NCBI GenBank assembly: GCA_015062715.1
Contig: SUUD01000041.1
Location: forward strand, 1 to 11,338
DNA length: 11,338 nucleotides
Source of the DNA: Olsenella sp.
Lineage (GTDB): Bacteria > Actinomycetota > Coriobacteriia > Coriobacteriales > Atopobiaceae
Direction of reading: 5' to 3'
The translations under genes and the position numbers were made by a program. A model generated the notes under the pieces. It ran no database searches, had not been told where the DNA came from, and saw nothing but the letters and a program-made list of their open reading frames with translations. Positions 5,120 through 11,338 of the stretch are shown here, in pieces (positions within the stretch are counted from its first letter, which is position 1; every line of letters starts with the position of its first letter).

Positions 5120-5917
5120 ATGCCCATCGGTCCCGCACGCATGCCCTTGCTCGACCATCTCGGCGAGCTGCGCCGCCGCCTCACCATCGTGGTCGTCTCG
5201 GTGCTCATAACCTCGGTCATCATCTACGTGGCCACGCCCACCCTCATCGAGATCATGATCGACCCCATCCGCTCGGCCATGCCCGAGGGCGGCGAGCTCA
5301 CGGTCCTCACGGCCCTGGGAGGCTTCACCATCCGCTTCAAGGTGGCGTTCTTCTGGGGCATGATCGTGTGCGCCCCGATCATCATCTGGGAGGTCATGGC
5401 GTTCTTCCTGCCGGCACTGCATGAGAACGAGCGCAAGTGGGTCGTGCCCACGGTGGCGGCCCTGGTCGCCCTGTTCTTCCTGGGCATGATCTTCTGCTAC
5501 TTCGTGATCCAGCCCGCCGCCTTTGGCTGGCTGCTCGCCCAGACCGCGGCCTTCGCCGACAGCATCTCCAACGCCGAGGACTACCTCAATATCATGATGC
5601 TGCTTGAGATTGGCTTCGGCATCGCCTTCGAGCTGCCGCTCGTGATCTTCTACCTCTCGATCCTGCACATCGTGCCCTACAAGACGCTGCGCGAGAACTG
5701 GCGCTTCGTCTACGTGGGCCTGTTGGCGCTGTCGGGCGTGGTCACGCCGGACGCCTCGCCGGTCACCATGATCCTCATGTTCGCCGCGCTCATCGGCCTG
5801 TACGAGGTGTCGCTGTTCGTGGCACGCCAGGTCATCACCGCACGCGACGGCAAGGCCGCCCTGCGCTGGACCCGCGAGGACTACGAGCGGCACGAGTTCG
5901 AGGAGGCTGCCGCCTAG
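5120..5917 (+). CDS. tatC: Twin-arginine translocase core subunit TatC
   Basis: The 265-residue product is an integral membrane protein with six predicted helices and the TatC pattern. It has HLGELRRRL at the N-terminus (E16, in the signal-peptide-binding cytoplasmic region), a periplasmic loop PIRSAMPEGGELTVLTALGG, FKVAFFWGMIVCAPIIIWEV, then FFLPALHENERKWVVP with E104, equivalent to the essential E103 of E. coli TatC. GFGIAFELPLVIFYLS and VVTPDASPVTMILM follow in later helices. It recognises twin-arginine signal peptides and exports folded proteins with the TatA/B subunit encoded just upstream. Neither ATG 5120 nor ATG 5141 (MPLLDHLG) has a clear ribosome binding site. I give 5120; 5141 is nearly as good because MPLLDHL is a common TatC start. 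Translation may depend on coupling to the upstream gene. Confidence 0.93.
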   Translation: MPIGPARMPLLDHLGELRRRLTIVVVSVLITSVIIYVATPTLIEIMIDPIRSAMPEGGELTVLTALGGFTIRFKVAFFWGMIVCAPIIIWEVMAFFLPALHENERKWVVPTVAALVALFFLGMIFCYFVIQPAAFGWLLAQTAAFADSISNAEDYLNIMMLLEIGFGIAFELPLVIFYLSILHIVPYKTLRENWRFVYVGLLALSGVVTPDASPVTMILMFAALIGLYEVSLFVARQVITARDGKAALRWTREDYERHEFEEAAA

Positions 5918-5969
5918 TTGGGCGCGTCCCCGCGGCATGACCTGCCATCGCACCTACCTGCAAACTTCA

Positions 5970-5988
5970 CCGAGCCGTCACGACTCGG
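5970..5988 (+). terminator. Weak stem-loop after tatC, possible terminator
   Basis: CCGAGCCG (5970-5977) and CGACTCGG (5981-5988) form an 8-bp stem with one C-A mismatch and a 3-base loop, 53 bases after the tatC stop. No U-tract follows. It precedes the topA promoter, so it is placed where the cluster should end, but the structure is modest. Confidence 0.3.
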
Positions 5989-6000
5989 CGCCTGGAGAAA

Positions 6001-6030
6001 TTGTGTCGGGGGCGCCAAACACTATATAGT
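6001..6030 (+). promoter_or_regulatory. Probable topA promoter
   Basis: A clear AT-rich -10 region, TATATAGT, lies at 6023-6030. Read as TATATA (6023-6028) it is 16 bases from TTGTGT at 6001-6006, which keeps the TTG of the -35 consensus; read as TATAGT (6025-6030) the spacing is 18. It lies roughly 60 bases before the start codon, so the leader carries the hairpin at 6047-6062. It is the most convincing promoter in the window and probably drives topA-tmk-holB-ricT. Confidence 0.6.
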
Positions 6031-6046
6031 CGCGAGAGACTGACGC

Positions 6047-6062
6047 CCCGGCAAGCGCCGGG
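6047..6062 (+). promoter_or_regulatory. 5'-UTR hairpin before topA
   Basis: CCCGGC-AAGC-GCCGGG forms a perfect 6-bp GC stem with a 4-base loop in the topA leader, ending 15 bases before the ribosome binding site. It is too far from the ribosome site to cover it and has no U-tract, so it may stabilise the mRNA 5' end. A regulatory role is speculative. Confidence 0.4.
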
Positions 6063-6077
6063 AACCCATAGCTTGGC

Positions 6078-6083
6078 AAGGAG
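6078..6083 (+). promoter_or_regulatory. Ribosome binding site deciding the topA start (GTG 6090)
   Basis: AAGGAG at 6078-6083 directly abuts the ATG at 6084, with no spacer, but is 6 bases before the in-frame GTG at 6090. Normal spacing is 5-9 bases, so the GTG is the better start, giving the family-typical N-terminus MKLVVTEK. Confidence 0.7.
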
Positions 6084-6089
6084 ATGCAC

Positions 6090-8612
6090 GTGAAGCTTGT
6101 CGTCACAGAGAAGAACGATGCCGCGCAGCAGATAGCGCGGCTCCTGTCCGACTCGGGCAAGCCCGTCGCGGACAAGGTGTACAACACGCCCGTCTATCGC
6201 TTCCGCAAGGATGGCGAGGACTGGGTCACCATCGGCCTGCGCGGCCACATCCTGCAGCCCGACTTCCCCACGGAGCTGCACTTCAACAAGAAGGAGGGGT
6301 GGTTCGCCGAGAACCAGGCGGGCGACCACGTCCCGGCGGACATCCCCGACGGCCTGGCCCGCCCTCCCTATGACACCAAGCGCAAGCCCTACCTGGCCGA
6401 CGGCATCGACCTCAAGGGCTGGAAGCAGCCGGCGCTGCCCTACCTGGTGTGGGCGCCCATCGAGAAGCTCCCGGCCGAGAAGGAGATCATCCGCGCCCTC
6501 AAGAGCCTGGCCAAGAAGGCAGACTCGGTCATCATCGGCACGGACTTCGACCGCGAGGGCGAGCTCATCGGCTCGGACGCCCTGCGCCAGGTGCTCTCGG
6601 TCGCGCCGGACCTGCCGGCGAGCCGCGCGCGCTACTCGGCCTTCACCAAGGCCGAGATCGACCACGCCTTCGAAAACCTCGTCGAGCTCGACCAGGACCT
6701 CGCCGACGCCGGCGAGAGCCGCCAGTACATCGACCTCATCTGGGGCGCGGCCCTCACGCGCTACCTCACCACCGCCAAGTTCGGCGGCTTTGGCAACACC
6801 CGCTCGGCCGGCCGCGTCCAGACCCCCACGCTCGCGCTGGTGGTCGAGAAGGAGCGCGAGCGCCTGGCCTTCGTCCCCGAGGACTACTGGGTCATCTCGG
6901 GCGAGGCGGCCAAGGACGGCACGGCGTTCCGCATCTCGCACGCGCAGGGGCGCTTCAAGGACGAGCAGGCCGCCAACGCCGCCTTTGCCCGCGTCCGCGA
7001 TGCCGCCAGCGCGACGGTGACCGACGTCGAGCGCAAGAGCCGCACGCAGAACCCGCCCGCGCCCTTCAACACCACGTCGCTGCAGGCGGCCGCCGCGGCC
7101 GAGGGCATCTCGCCGGCGCGCGCCATGCGCCTGGCCGAGAGCCTCTACATGGACGGCCTCATCTCGTACCCGCGCGTCGACAACACCGTCTACCCCTCGT
7201 CGCTCGACCTCAAGGGCGTCGTGCGCGAGCTGACGGGCGTGCCGCAGTACGCGCAGGTGGCCAACCGCCTGCTCGCCCAGCCCAAGCTCCACGCCACGCG
7301 CGGCAAGCAGGAGACCACCGACCACCCGCCCATCTACCCCACGGCGGCGGCCAACCCCGACCGGCTCCAGCCGGCCGCCTGGAAGCTCTATAACCTCATC
7401 GCCCGCCGCTTCTTGGCCACCCTCATGGGCCCGGCCACGATCGAGGGGACCAAGGTCTCGCTCGACGTCGCCGGCGAGCCCTTCTCGGCCAAGGGTGACG
7501 TCCTGGCCAAGCCGGGCTTCCGCGAGATCTACCCCTTCGGCCTCAAGAAGGACGAGGTCCTGCCCGAGCTGCGCCCCGGCGACGTCTGTGACGTGCGCTC
7601 CATGAACCTCGAGGCCAAGCAGACCGAGCCGCCCGCGCGCTACAGCCAGGGCCGCCTCATCCAGGAGATGGAGCGGCTGGGCCTGGGCACCAAGTCCACG
7701 CGCGCGAGCATCATCGAGCGCCTCTACGAGGTCAAGTACCTCAAGGGCGACCCCATCGAGCCCAGCCAGCTGGGCATGGCCATCATCGACGCGCTCACCA
7801 CCTACGCGCCGCACGTGACCTCGCCCGACATGACCGCCGAGCTCGAGGGCGACATGACGCGCGTCGCCGAGGGCGGCGAGACGCGCGACCAGGTGGTCGA
7901 CCACTCGCGGGCGCTCTTGGCCGGGATGCTCGACGACCTCATCGCCCACAAGGAGGACCTTGGCGCGGCCATCTCGGACGCCGTCACGGCCGACGCCAAG
8001 GTGGGCGTGTGCCCCAAGTGCGGCCACGACCTGGTCATGAAGAGCTCGCCCAAGACCCGCGGCAGCTTTATCGGCTGCATGGGGTGGCCCGACTGCGACG
8101 TCACCTACCCCGTGCCCAGCAACGTGAAGATCGAGCCCATCGAGGGGGAGGCGGGCGTGTGCCCGGAGTGCGGGGCGCCGCGCATCAAGTGCAAGCCCTT
8201 CCGCGCCAAGGCCTACGAGCAGTGCGTGAACCCCGCCTGCCCCACCAACCAGGAACCCGACGTCGTGGTGGGGGAGTGCGCGGCCTGCGCCGCGGCTGGG
8301 CGCGAGGGCAAGCTCGTCGCGCACAAGAGCGAGCGCACCGGCAAGCGCTTCATCCGCTGCACCAACTACGACGACTGCGGCACGAGCTACCCGTTGCCCC
8401 AGCGCGGCGAGCTGCACGCCACCGGCGAGACCTGCCCCGACTGCGGGGCGCCGATGGTCGAGGTCACCACGGCGCGCGGCCCCTGGAAGCTCTGCGTCAA
8501 CATGGACTGCCCCGGCAAGGAGAAGAAGGCCGCGTCCGGCCGCGGACGTTCCGGCGGCGCGCGCAAGGGCACCACGCGCAAGGGTGGCGGCACCCGCAAG
8601 AAGAAGGCCTAG
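6090..8612 (+). CDS. topA: DNA topoisomerase I, type IA, archaeal-like, with four C-terminal zinc ribbons
   Basis: The 840-residue enzyme relaxes negatively supercoiled DNA by cutting one strand through a 5'-phosphotyrosine. The TOPRIM domain shows E7 in VVTEKNDAAQQIA and the Mg-binding D152-x-D154-x-E156 in TDFDREGELIG. SAGRVQTPTLALVVEKE and the active-site Y360 in GLISYPRVDNTVYP follow, then HPPIYPTAA and KSTRASIIERLYEVKYL. The VVTEKN start, YPRVDNTVYP and HPPIYPT resemble archaeal topoisomerase I rather than the usual bacterial TopA (VIVESPAKAKTI, ITYMRTDST, HEAIRPT). Four Cys4-type ribbons (Cys pairs at 641/644, 691/694, 730/733, 782/785) and a Lys/Arg/Gly tail bind DNA. The GTG at 6090 is chosen from ribosome-site spacing; ATG 6084 would add two residues. 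tmk starts 22 bases after the stop. The function is firm; the archaeal affinity is my reading of motifs. Confidence 0.95.
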   Translation: MKLVVTEKNDAAQQIARLLSDSGKPVADKVYNTPVYRFRKDGEDWVTIGLRGHILQPDFPTELHFNKKEGWFAENQAGDHVPADIPDGLARPPYDTKRKPYLADGIDLKGWKQPALPYLVWAPIEKLPAEKEIIRALKSLAKKADSVIIGTDFDREGELIGSDALRQVLSVAPDLPASRARYSAFTKAEIDHAFENLVELDQDLADAGESRQYIDLIWGAALTRYLTTAKFGGFGNTRSAGRVQTPTLALVVEKERERLAFVPEDYWVISGEAAKDGTAFRISHAQGRFKDEQAANAAFARVRDAASATVTDVERKSRTQNPPAPFNTTSLQAAAAAEGISPARAMRLAESLYMDGLISYPRVDNTVYPSSLDLKGVVRELTGVPQYAQVANRLLAQPKLHATRGKQETTDHPPIYPTAAANPDRLQPAAWKLYNLIARRFLATLMGPATIEGTKVSLDVAGEPFSAKGDVLAKPGFREIYPFGLKKDEVLPELRPGDVCDVRSMNLEAKQTEPPARYSQGRLIQEMERLGLGTKSTRASIIERLYEVKYLKGDPIEPSQLGMAIIDALTTYAPHVTSPDMTAELEGDMTRVAEGGETRDQVVDHSRALLAGMLDDLIAHKEDLGAAISDAVTADAKVGVCPKCGHDLVMKSSPKTRGSFIGCMGWPDCDVTYPVPSNVKIEPIEGEAGVCPECGAPRIKCKPFRAKAYEQCVNPACPTNQEPDVVVGECAACAAAGREGKLVAHKSERTGKRFIRCTNYDDCGTSYPLPQRGELHATGETCPDCGAPMVEVTTARGPWKLCVNMDCPGKEKKAASGRGRSGGARKGTTRKGGGTRKKKA

Positions 8613-8634
8613 GGCCACGATGACGGGAGAGGGC

Positions 8635-9288
8635 ATGGCCACCACCAGACCAGGCGTCTTCATCACGCTCGAGGGCACCGACGGCAGCGGCAAGTCCACC
8701 AAGGCGCGCATGCTCGGCGAGGAGCTCTCGGCGCTCGGCCGCGAGGCCGTCATCCTGCGCGAGCCCGGCGGCACGGACATCTCCGAGAAGGTCCGCCAGA
8801 TCCTGCTCGACCGCGACAACGGCGAGATGTCGCCCACCTGCGAGCTGCTCCTCTACGAGGCGTCGCGCGCCCAGCTGGTGGACGAGGTCATCCTGCCCGC
8901 GCTCGGGCGCGGCGCGGTGGTGGTCTGCGACCGCTTCTACGACTCCACCTATGCCTACCAGGCCTGTGCCCGCGGCATCGACGAGGCCCTCGTCCGCGCT
9001 GCGAACCAGATCGGCAGCTGCGGCGTGGTGCCCGACAGGACCATCGTCTTCGACCTGCCTACCGAGGAGTCCTACGAGCGCGCCACGCGCCATGGCGTGG
9101 ACCGCATGGAGGCGGAGGGCATCTCGTTCCAGGACCGCGTGCGCCAGGGCTACCTGGCGCTTGCCGCCGAGGAGCCTGACCGCATCCACGTGGTGCTGGG
9201 CTCCGGCGAGAAGGAGGAGGTCTACGAGCGCATGGTTGCCGAGCTGCTCGACGTCCTGCCCGAGCTGGGGGAGGCCCGGCATGCCTGA
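8635..9288 (+). CDS. tmk: Thymidylate kinase (dTMP kinase)
   Basis: The 217-residue enzyme phosphorylates dTMP to dTDP with ATP, the step before dTTP synthesis. It shows the P-loop EGTDGSGKST (residues 13-22), REPGGTDISEKVRQILLD (substrate-side Arg and helix), CDRFYDSTYAYQ (the DR[YF] motif) and the lid region TRHGVDRMEAEGISFQDRVRQGY. The length is normal for bacterial Tmk. The ATG at 8635 has GGGAG 5 bases upstream; ATG 8620 (five residues longer, MTGEG-) is an alternative with weaker AGGG upstream. A longer frame from 8584 overlaps the topA end and is not supported. It lies 22 bases after topA and overlaps holB by 8 bases, so the three are one transcript. Confidence 0.95.
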   Translation: MATTRPGVFITLEGTDGSGKSTKARMLGEELSALGREAVILREPGGTDISEKVRQILLDRDNGEMSPTCELLLYEASRAQLVDEVILPALGRGAVVVCDRFYDSTYAYQACARGIDEALVRAANQIGSCGVVPDRTIVFDLPTEESYERATRHGVDRMEAEGISFQDRVRQGYLALAAEEPDRIHVVLGSGEKEEVYERMVAELLDVLPELGEARHA

Positions 9289-10453
9289 GGTGGCTGCCCT
9301 GCAGCGCATCGTGGGCCAGCCCCGCGTCCGCGAGTTCCTCGAGGCCGCCGTCCTCGAGGGCAGGCTGAGCCACGCCTACCTCTTTGTCGGGGCTCCTGGC
9401 TCGGGCAAGCTCGACGCGGCCTGGGCGCTCGCGAGCTGCATCGTGTGCCCCAACGGTGGTGACGGCACCTGTGACGAGTGCATCCGCGTGAGCCACCGCA
9501 CCCACCCCGACGTGCACCTGCTCGAGCCGGCGAGCGTCGTGGGCTACGTCGTGGACCAGGTCCACGAGCTCATGGAGGACGTCCAGATGGCCCCCATGCG
9601 CGCCCGCGCGAAGGTCTACATCGTCAACCGCGCGGACCTGTTGCGTGACCGCGCCGCGAACGCCCTGCTCAAGACCATAGAGGAGCCGCCCGCGGGCGTG
9701 TACTTCATTCTGTTGGGCCGCTCGGTCGACGCCATCCTCCCCACGATCGTCTCGCGCTGCCAGCAGGTGCCCTTCCGCATCGTCCCCACCGCGGACGGCA
9801 TCGCCCAGCTCGTGCGCCGCTGCGGCGCGAGCGAGGTGGATGCCGCCGTCGCGCTGGCCGTCGCGGGCACGCCCGAGCGCGCCGTGACCTACCTCGGCTC
9901 ACCCAAGCGCCAGGAGGTGCGCCGCCTCATGGTTCGCACGCTCTCGGAGCTTCCCGCCGACGACACCTGGGACGTCCTGCGCTCCGCGGACGACCTGTAC
10001 ACCGCCGTGCTCGACGCGGCCGGCATGCTCGACGAGAGGGGCCGCCGGCGCAAGCGCGACGACGTGGTCAAGACCGAGGTCAGGGAGCGCACGCGGGACG
10101 TCGAGGACTACCTCTCCGCCGCGGCCCTGCGCCAGCTCGAGGTCGACGCGCGCCGCACCATCTCCGCCCGCGAGCGTTCGGGTATGATGGAGGCGCTGGC
10201 CGCCGCCGAGTCGCTGCTGCGCGACTGCCTGGTGGCGCGTGAGGGCGCGCCGGGCGGCATCACCAACCAGGACGCGGCCGCGACCGTCGAGGCCATCGCC
10301 GCGCGGACGGGCACAGACGGGCTCGTGCGCGCACTCGAGGCCGTCACCCGTGCCGGCGACGACCTCGCCCACAACGTCACCCCCCAGGTGGCCCTCGAGG
10401 CCATGCTCATAGCTGTCAAGGAGGCGCTCACATGCCCACCGTCATCCCGGTGA
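9281..10453 (+). CDS. holB: DNA polymerase III clamp-loader subunit delta'
   Basis: This 390-residue AAA+ protein is part of the clamp loader that places the sliding clamp on DNA. Seen are IVGQPRVREFL, HAYLFVGAPGSGKLDAAW (residues 37-45 P-loop), a zinc module with C53, C56, C64 and C67, RAKVYIVNRADLL, NALLKTIEEPP (127-137) and the sensor/arginine-finger-type SRC motif at S158-R159-C160 (IVSRCQQVPF). In the P-loop the residue after Lys is Leu and not Thr/Ser, fitting the delta' role as a subunit that does not hydrolyse ATP. The C-terminal half (about 210-390) is the helical collar-type domain and is weakly conserved. The ATG at 9281 has GGGGGAGG 6 bases before it and overlaps the tmk stop (TGA 9286-9288). 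The tmk-holB pairing is common in bacteria and supports the call. Confidence 0.92.
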   Translation: MPEVAALQRIVGQPRVREFLEAAVLEGRLSHAYLFVGAPGSGKLDAAWALASCIVCPNGGDGTCDECIRVSHRTHPDVHLLEPASVVGYVVDQVHELMEDVQMAPMRARAKVYIVNRADLLRDRAANALLKTIEEPPAGVYFILLGRSVDAILPTIVSRCQQVPFRIVPTADGIAQLVRRCGASEVDAAVALAVAGTPERAVTYLGSPKRQEVRRLMVRTLSELPADDTWDVLRSADDLYTAVLDAAGMLDERGRRRKRDDVVKTEVRERTRDVEDYLSAAALRQLEVDARRTISARERSGMMEALAAAESLLRDCLVAREGAPGGITNQDAAATVEAIAARTGTDGLVRALEAVTRAGDDLAHNVTPQVALEAMLIAVKEALTCPPSSR

Positions 10454-11338
10454 AGTTTCCCTACGCCCAGCGCGACCTGTGGTTTGACCCACAGGACACC
10501 GAGGCCGTCGCCGGCGACCACGTGATCTGCTCGACCGAGCGCGGGACCGAGATCGGCCTCGCCACCATGAACGCGTTCGAGGTCCCCGAGGAGGAGCTCG
10601 ACGAGAAGGGCGCCGGCACGCTCAAGCCGGTGCTGCGCGTGGCGACCGACGAGGACCTCGACCGCGCCGACGAGCTCGCCCAGCGGGGCGAGCAGGCGTT
10701 CCCCACCTACCGCAGGCTCGTCAAGGAGTCCGGCCTCGACATCAAGCCCGTGGGGGTCGAGTACCTCTTCGGCGGCGAGAAGGCCGTGTGCTACTTCGCG
10801 GCCGAGGAGCGGGTCGACTTCCGCCAGCTGGTGCGCGACCTCAGCCGCGAGCTGCACGAGCGCATCGACATGCGCCAGATCGGCGTGCGCGAGGAGGCGG
10901 CGCTGGTGGGCGGCTACGCCCACTGCGGTCAGGAGCTGTGCTGCGCGCGCTTCGGCCGCCAGTTCGAGCCCGTCTCGATCCGCATGGCCAAGGAGCAGGA
11001 CCTGCCGCTCAACTCCACCAAGATCAGCGGCGCCTGCGGGCGCCTCATGTGCTGCCTGCGCTACGAGTTCGAGGCCTACCGTGACTTCAAGGGCCGCGCG
11101 CCCAAGAAGAACGCCGTGATCGAGACGCCCCTGGGCAAGGCCAAGATCATAGAGTACGACACGCCCAAGGAGCAGCTCGCGCTGCGCCTCGAGAGCGGCA
11201 AGGTGGTGCGCGTGCCGCTGGCCGAGATGGAGGCCTCGGAGGCCGCGCACAAGAAGAGCGAGGAGCTGGGCTGCCCCTGCCGGCCCGACACGGTGACCCG
11301 CGAGACCCTCGAGCGACTCAACTCGCCCGAGGTGCAGA
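10432..11338 (+). CDS. ricT: PSP1-domain protein RicT/YaaT family (3' partial)
   Basis: The frame opens at ATG 10432 after an ideal AAGGAGG (10418-10424, 7-base spacer) and is still open at the window end (302 codons). It starts MPTVIPVKFPYAQRDLWFDP. The PSP1 core contains VRDLSRELHERIDMRQIGVRE, CGQELCC (C165, C170, C171), CGRLMCCLRYE (C202, C207, C208) and a further C281/C283 pair (GCPCRPD). In Bacillus the homologue RicT (YaaT), with RicA and RicF, forms the iron-sulfur Y-complex that steers RNase Y mRNA processing. The Cys clusters here fit iron-sulfur binding. It overlaps holB by 22 bases, as in Firmicutes where the gene follows holB, so the neighbourhood supports the name. Whether ricA and ricF partners exist in this genome is not visible here. 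Confidence 0.9.
   Translation, partial: MPTVIPVKFPYAQRDLWFDPQDTEAVAGDHVICSTERGTEIGLATMNAFEVPEEELDEKGAGTLKPVLRVATDEDLDRADELAQRGEQAFPTYRRLVKESGLDIKPVGVEYLFGGEKAVCYFAAEERVDFRQLVRDLSRELHERIDMRQIGVREEAALVGGYAHCGQELCCARFGRQFEPVSIRMAKEQDLPLNSTKISGACGRLMCCLRYEFEAYRDFKGRAPKKNAVIETPLGKAKIIEYDTPKEQLALRLESGKVVRVPLAEMEASEAAHKKSEELGCPCRPDTVTRETLERLNSPEVQ

Noticed and set aside
4166..5953. 595-codon minus-strand frame
   Set aside because: Antisense to the STAS, tatB and tatC genes, all of which have clear family motifs in the plus strand.
6084..6086. ATG as the topA start
   Set aside because: The ribosome binding site AAGGAG ends right against it with no spacer; GTG 6090 has 6-base spacing and gives the family-typical N-terminus.
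5967..8837. 956-codon open frame on the minus strand
   Set aside because: It lies antisense over topA and the start of tmk, is made of low-complexity Leu/Gly/Ala/Arg/Val text, and has no motif. It is a by-product of the strong GC third-position bias.

Overview
The window is a G+C-rich stretch of chromosome, probably from a member of the Coriobacteriia (Actinomycetota; Olsenella/Atopobium/Collinsella-like). I infer this from four things: the strong G/C third-position bias, which also produces many long spurious antisense reading frames; a class Ic (MocR-type) aspartate aminotransferase; an archaeal-like type IA topoisomerase in the TopA role; and the C-terminus of a large activase-type 2-hydroxyacyl-CoA dehydratase protein. 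The assignment rests on gene content and style, not on a search.

Layout. (i) 1-887, plus strand: 3' end of a large CoA-dehydratase-activase-type protein. (ii) 888-1122: non-coding convergent gap packed with inverted repeats, including a perfect 30-bp pair. (iii) 1123-1362, minus strand: small 79-aa acidic protein of unknown function. (iv) 1363-1470: divergent promoter region. (v) 1471-2754: aminotransferase. (vi) 2755-3064: gap with a GC hairpin terminator, a second copy of a TTTCGGACA...TGTCCGAAA palindromic element, a further imperfect inverted repeat and a promoter. (vii) 3065-5917, plus strand: tightly spaced cluster of a membrane-anchored TPR protein, a STAS-domain protein, a TatA/B-like subunit with an unusual long charged tail, and TatC. 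(viii) 5918-6089: gap with a promoter and a 5'-UTR hairpin. (ix) 6090 to the end, plus strand: topA (archaeal type), tmk, holB and ricT (cut off by the window end). tmk/holB and holB/ricT overlap, which indicates translational coupling.

How the genes work together. Region (vii) is an envelope/export module: the Tat pair exports folded proteins, the TPR protein is membrane-anchored, and the STAS protein is a regulatory switch with no visible partner. Region (ix) is a DNA-replication and nucleic-acid module: supercoil relaxation, dTDP synthesis and clamp loading, plus RicT, which in Firmicutes acts in the RNA-maturation Y-complex.

I see no phage, transposase, CRISPR array, tRNA or rRNA gene. 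The most unusual elements are the palindromic intergenic repeats, the small orphan gene beside the 30-bp inverted repeat, the archaeal-style TopA, and the acidic/lysine-rich tail of the Tat subunit. I did not find a clear-cut new multi-gene system.
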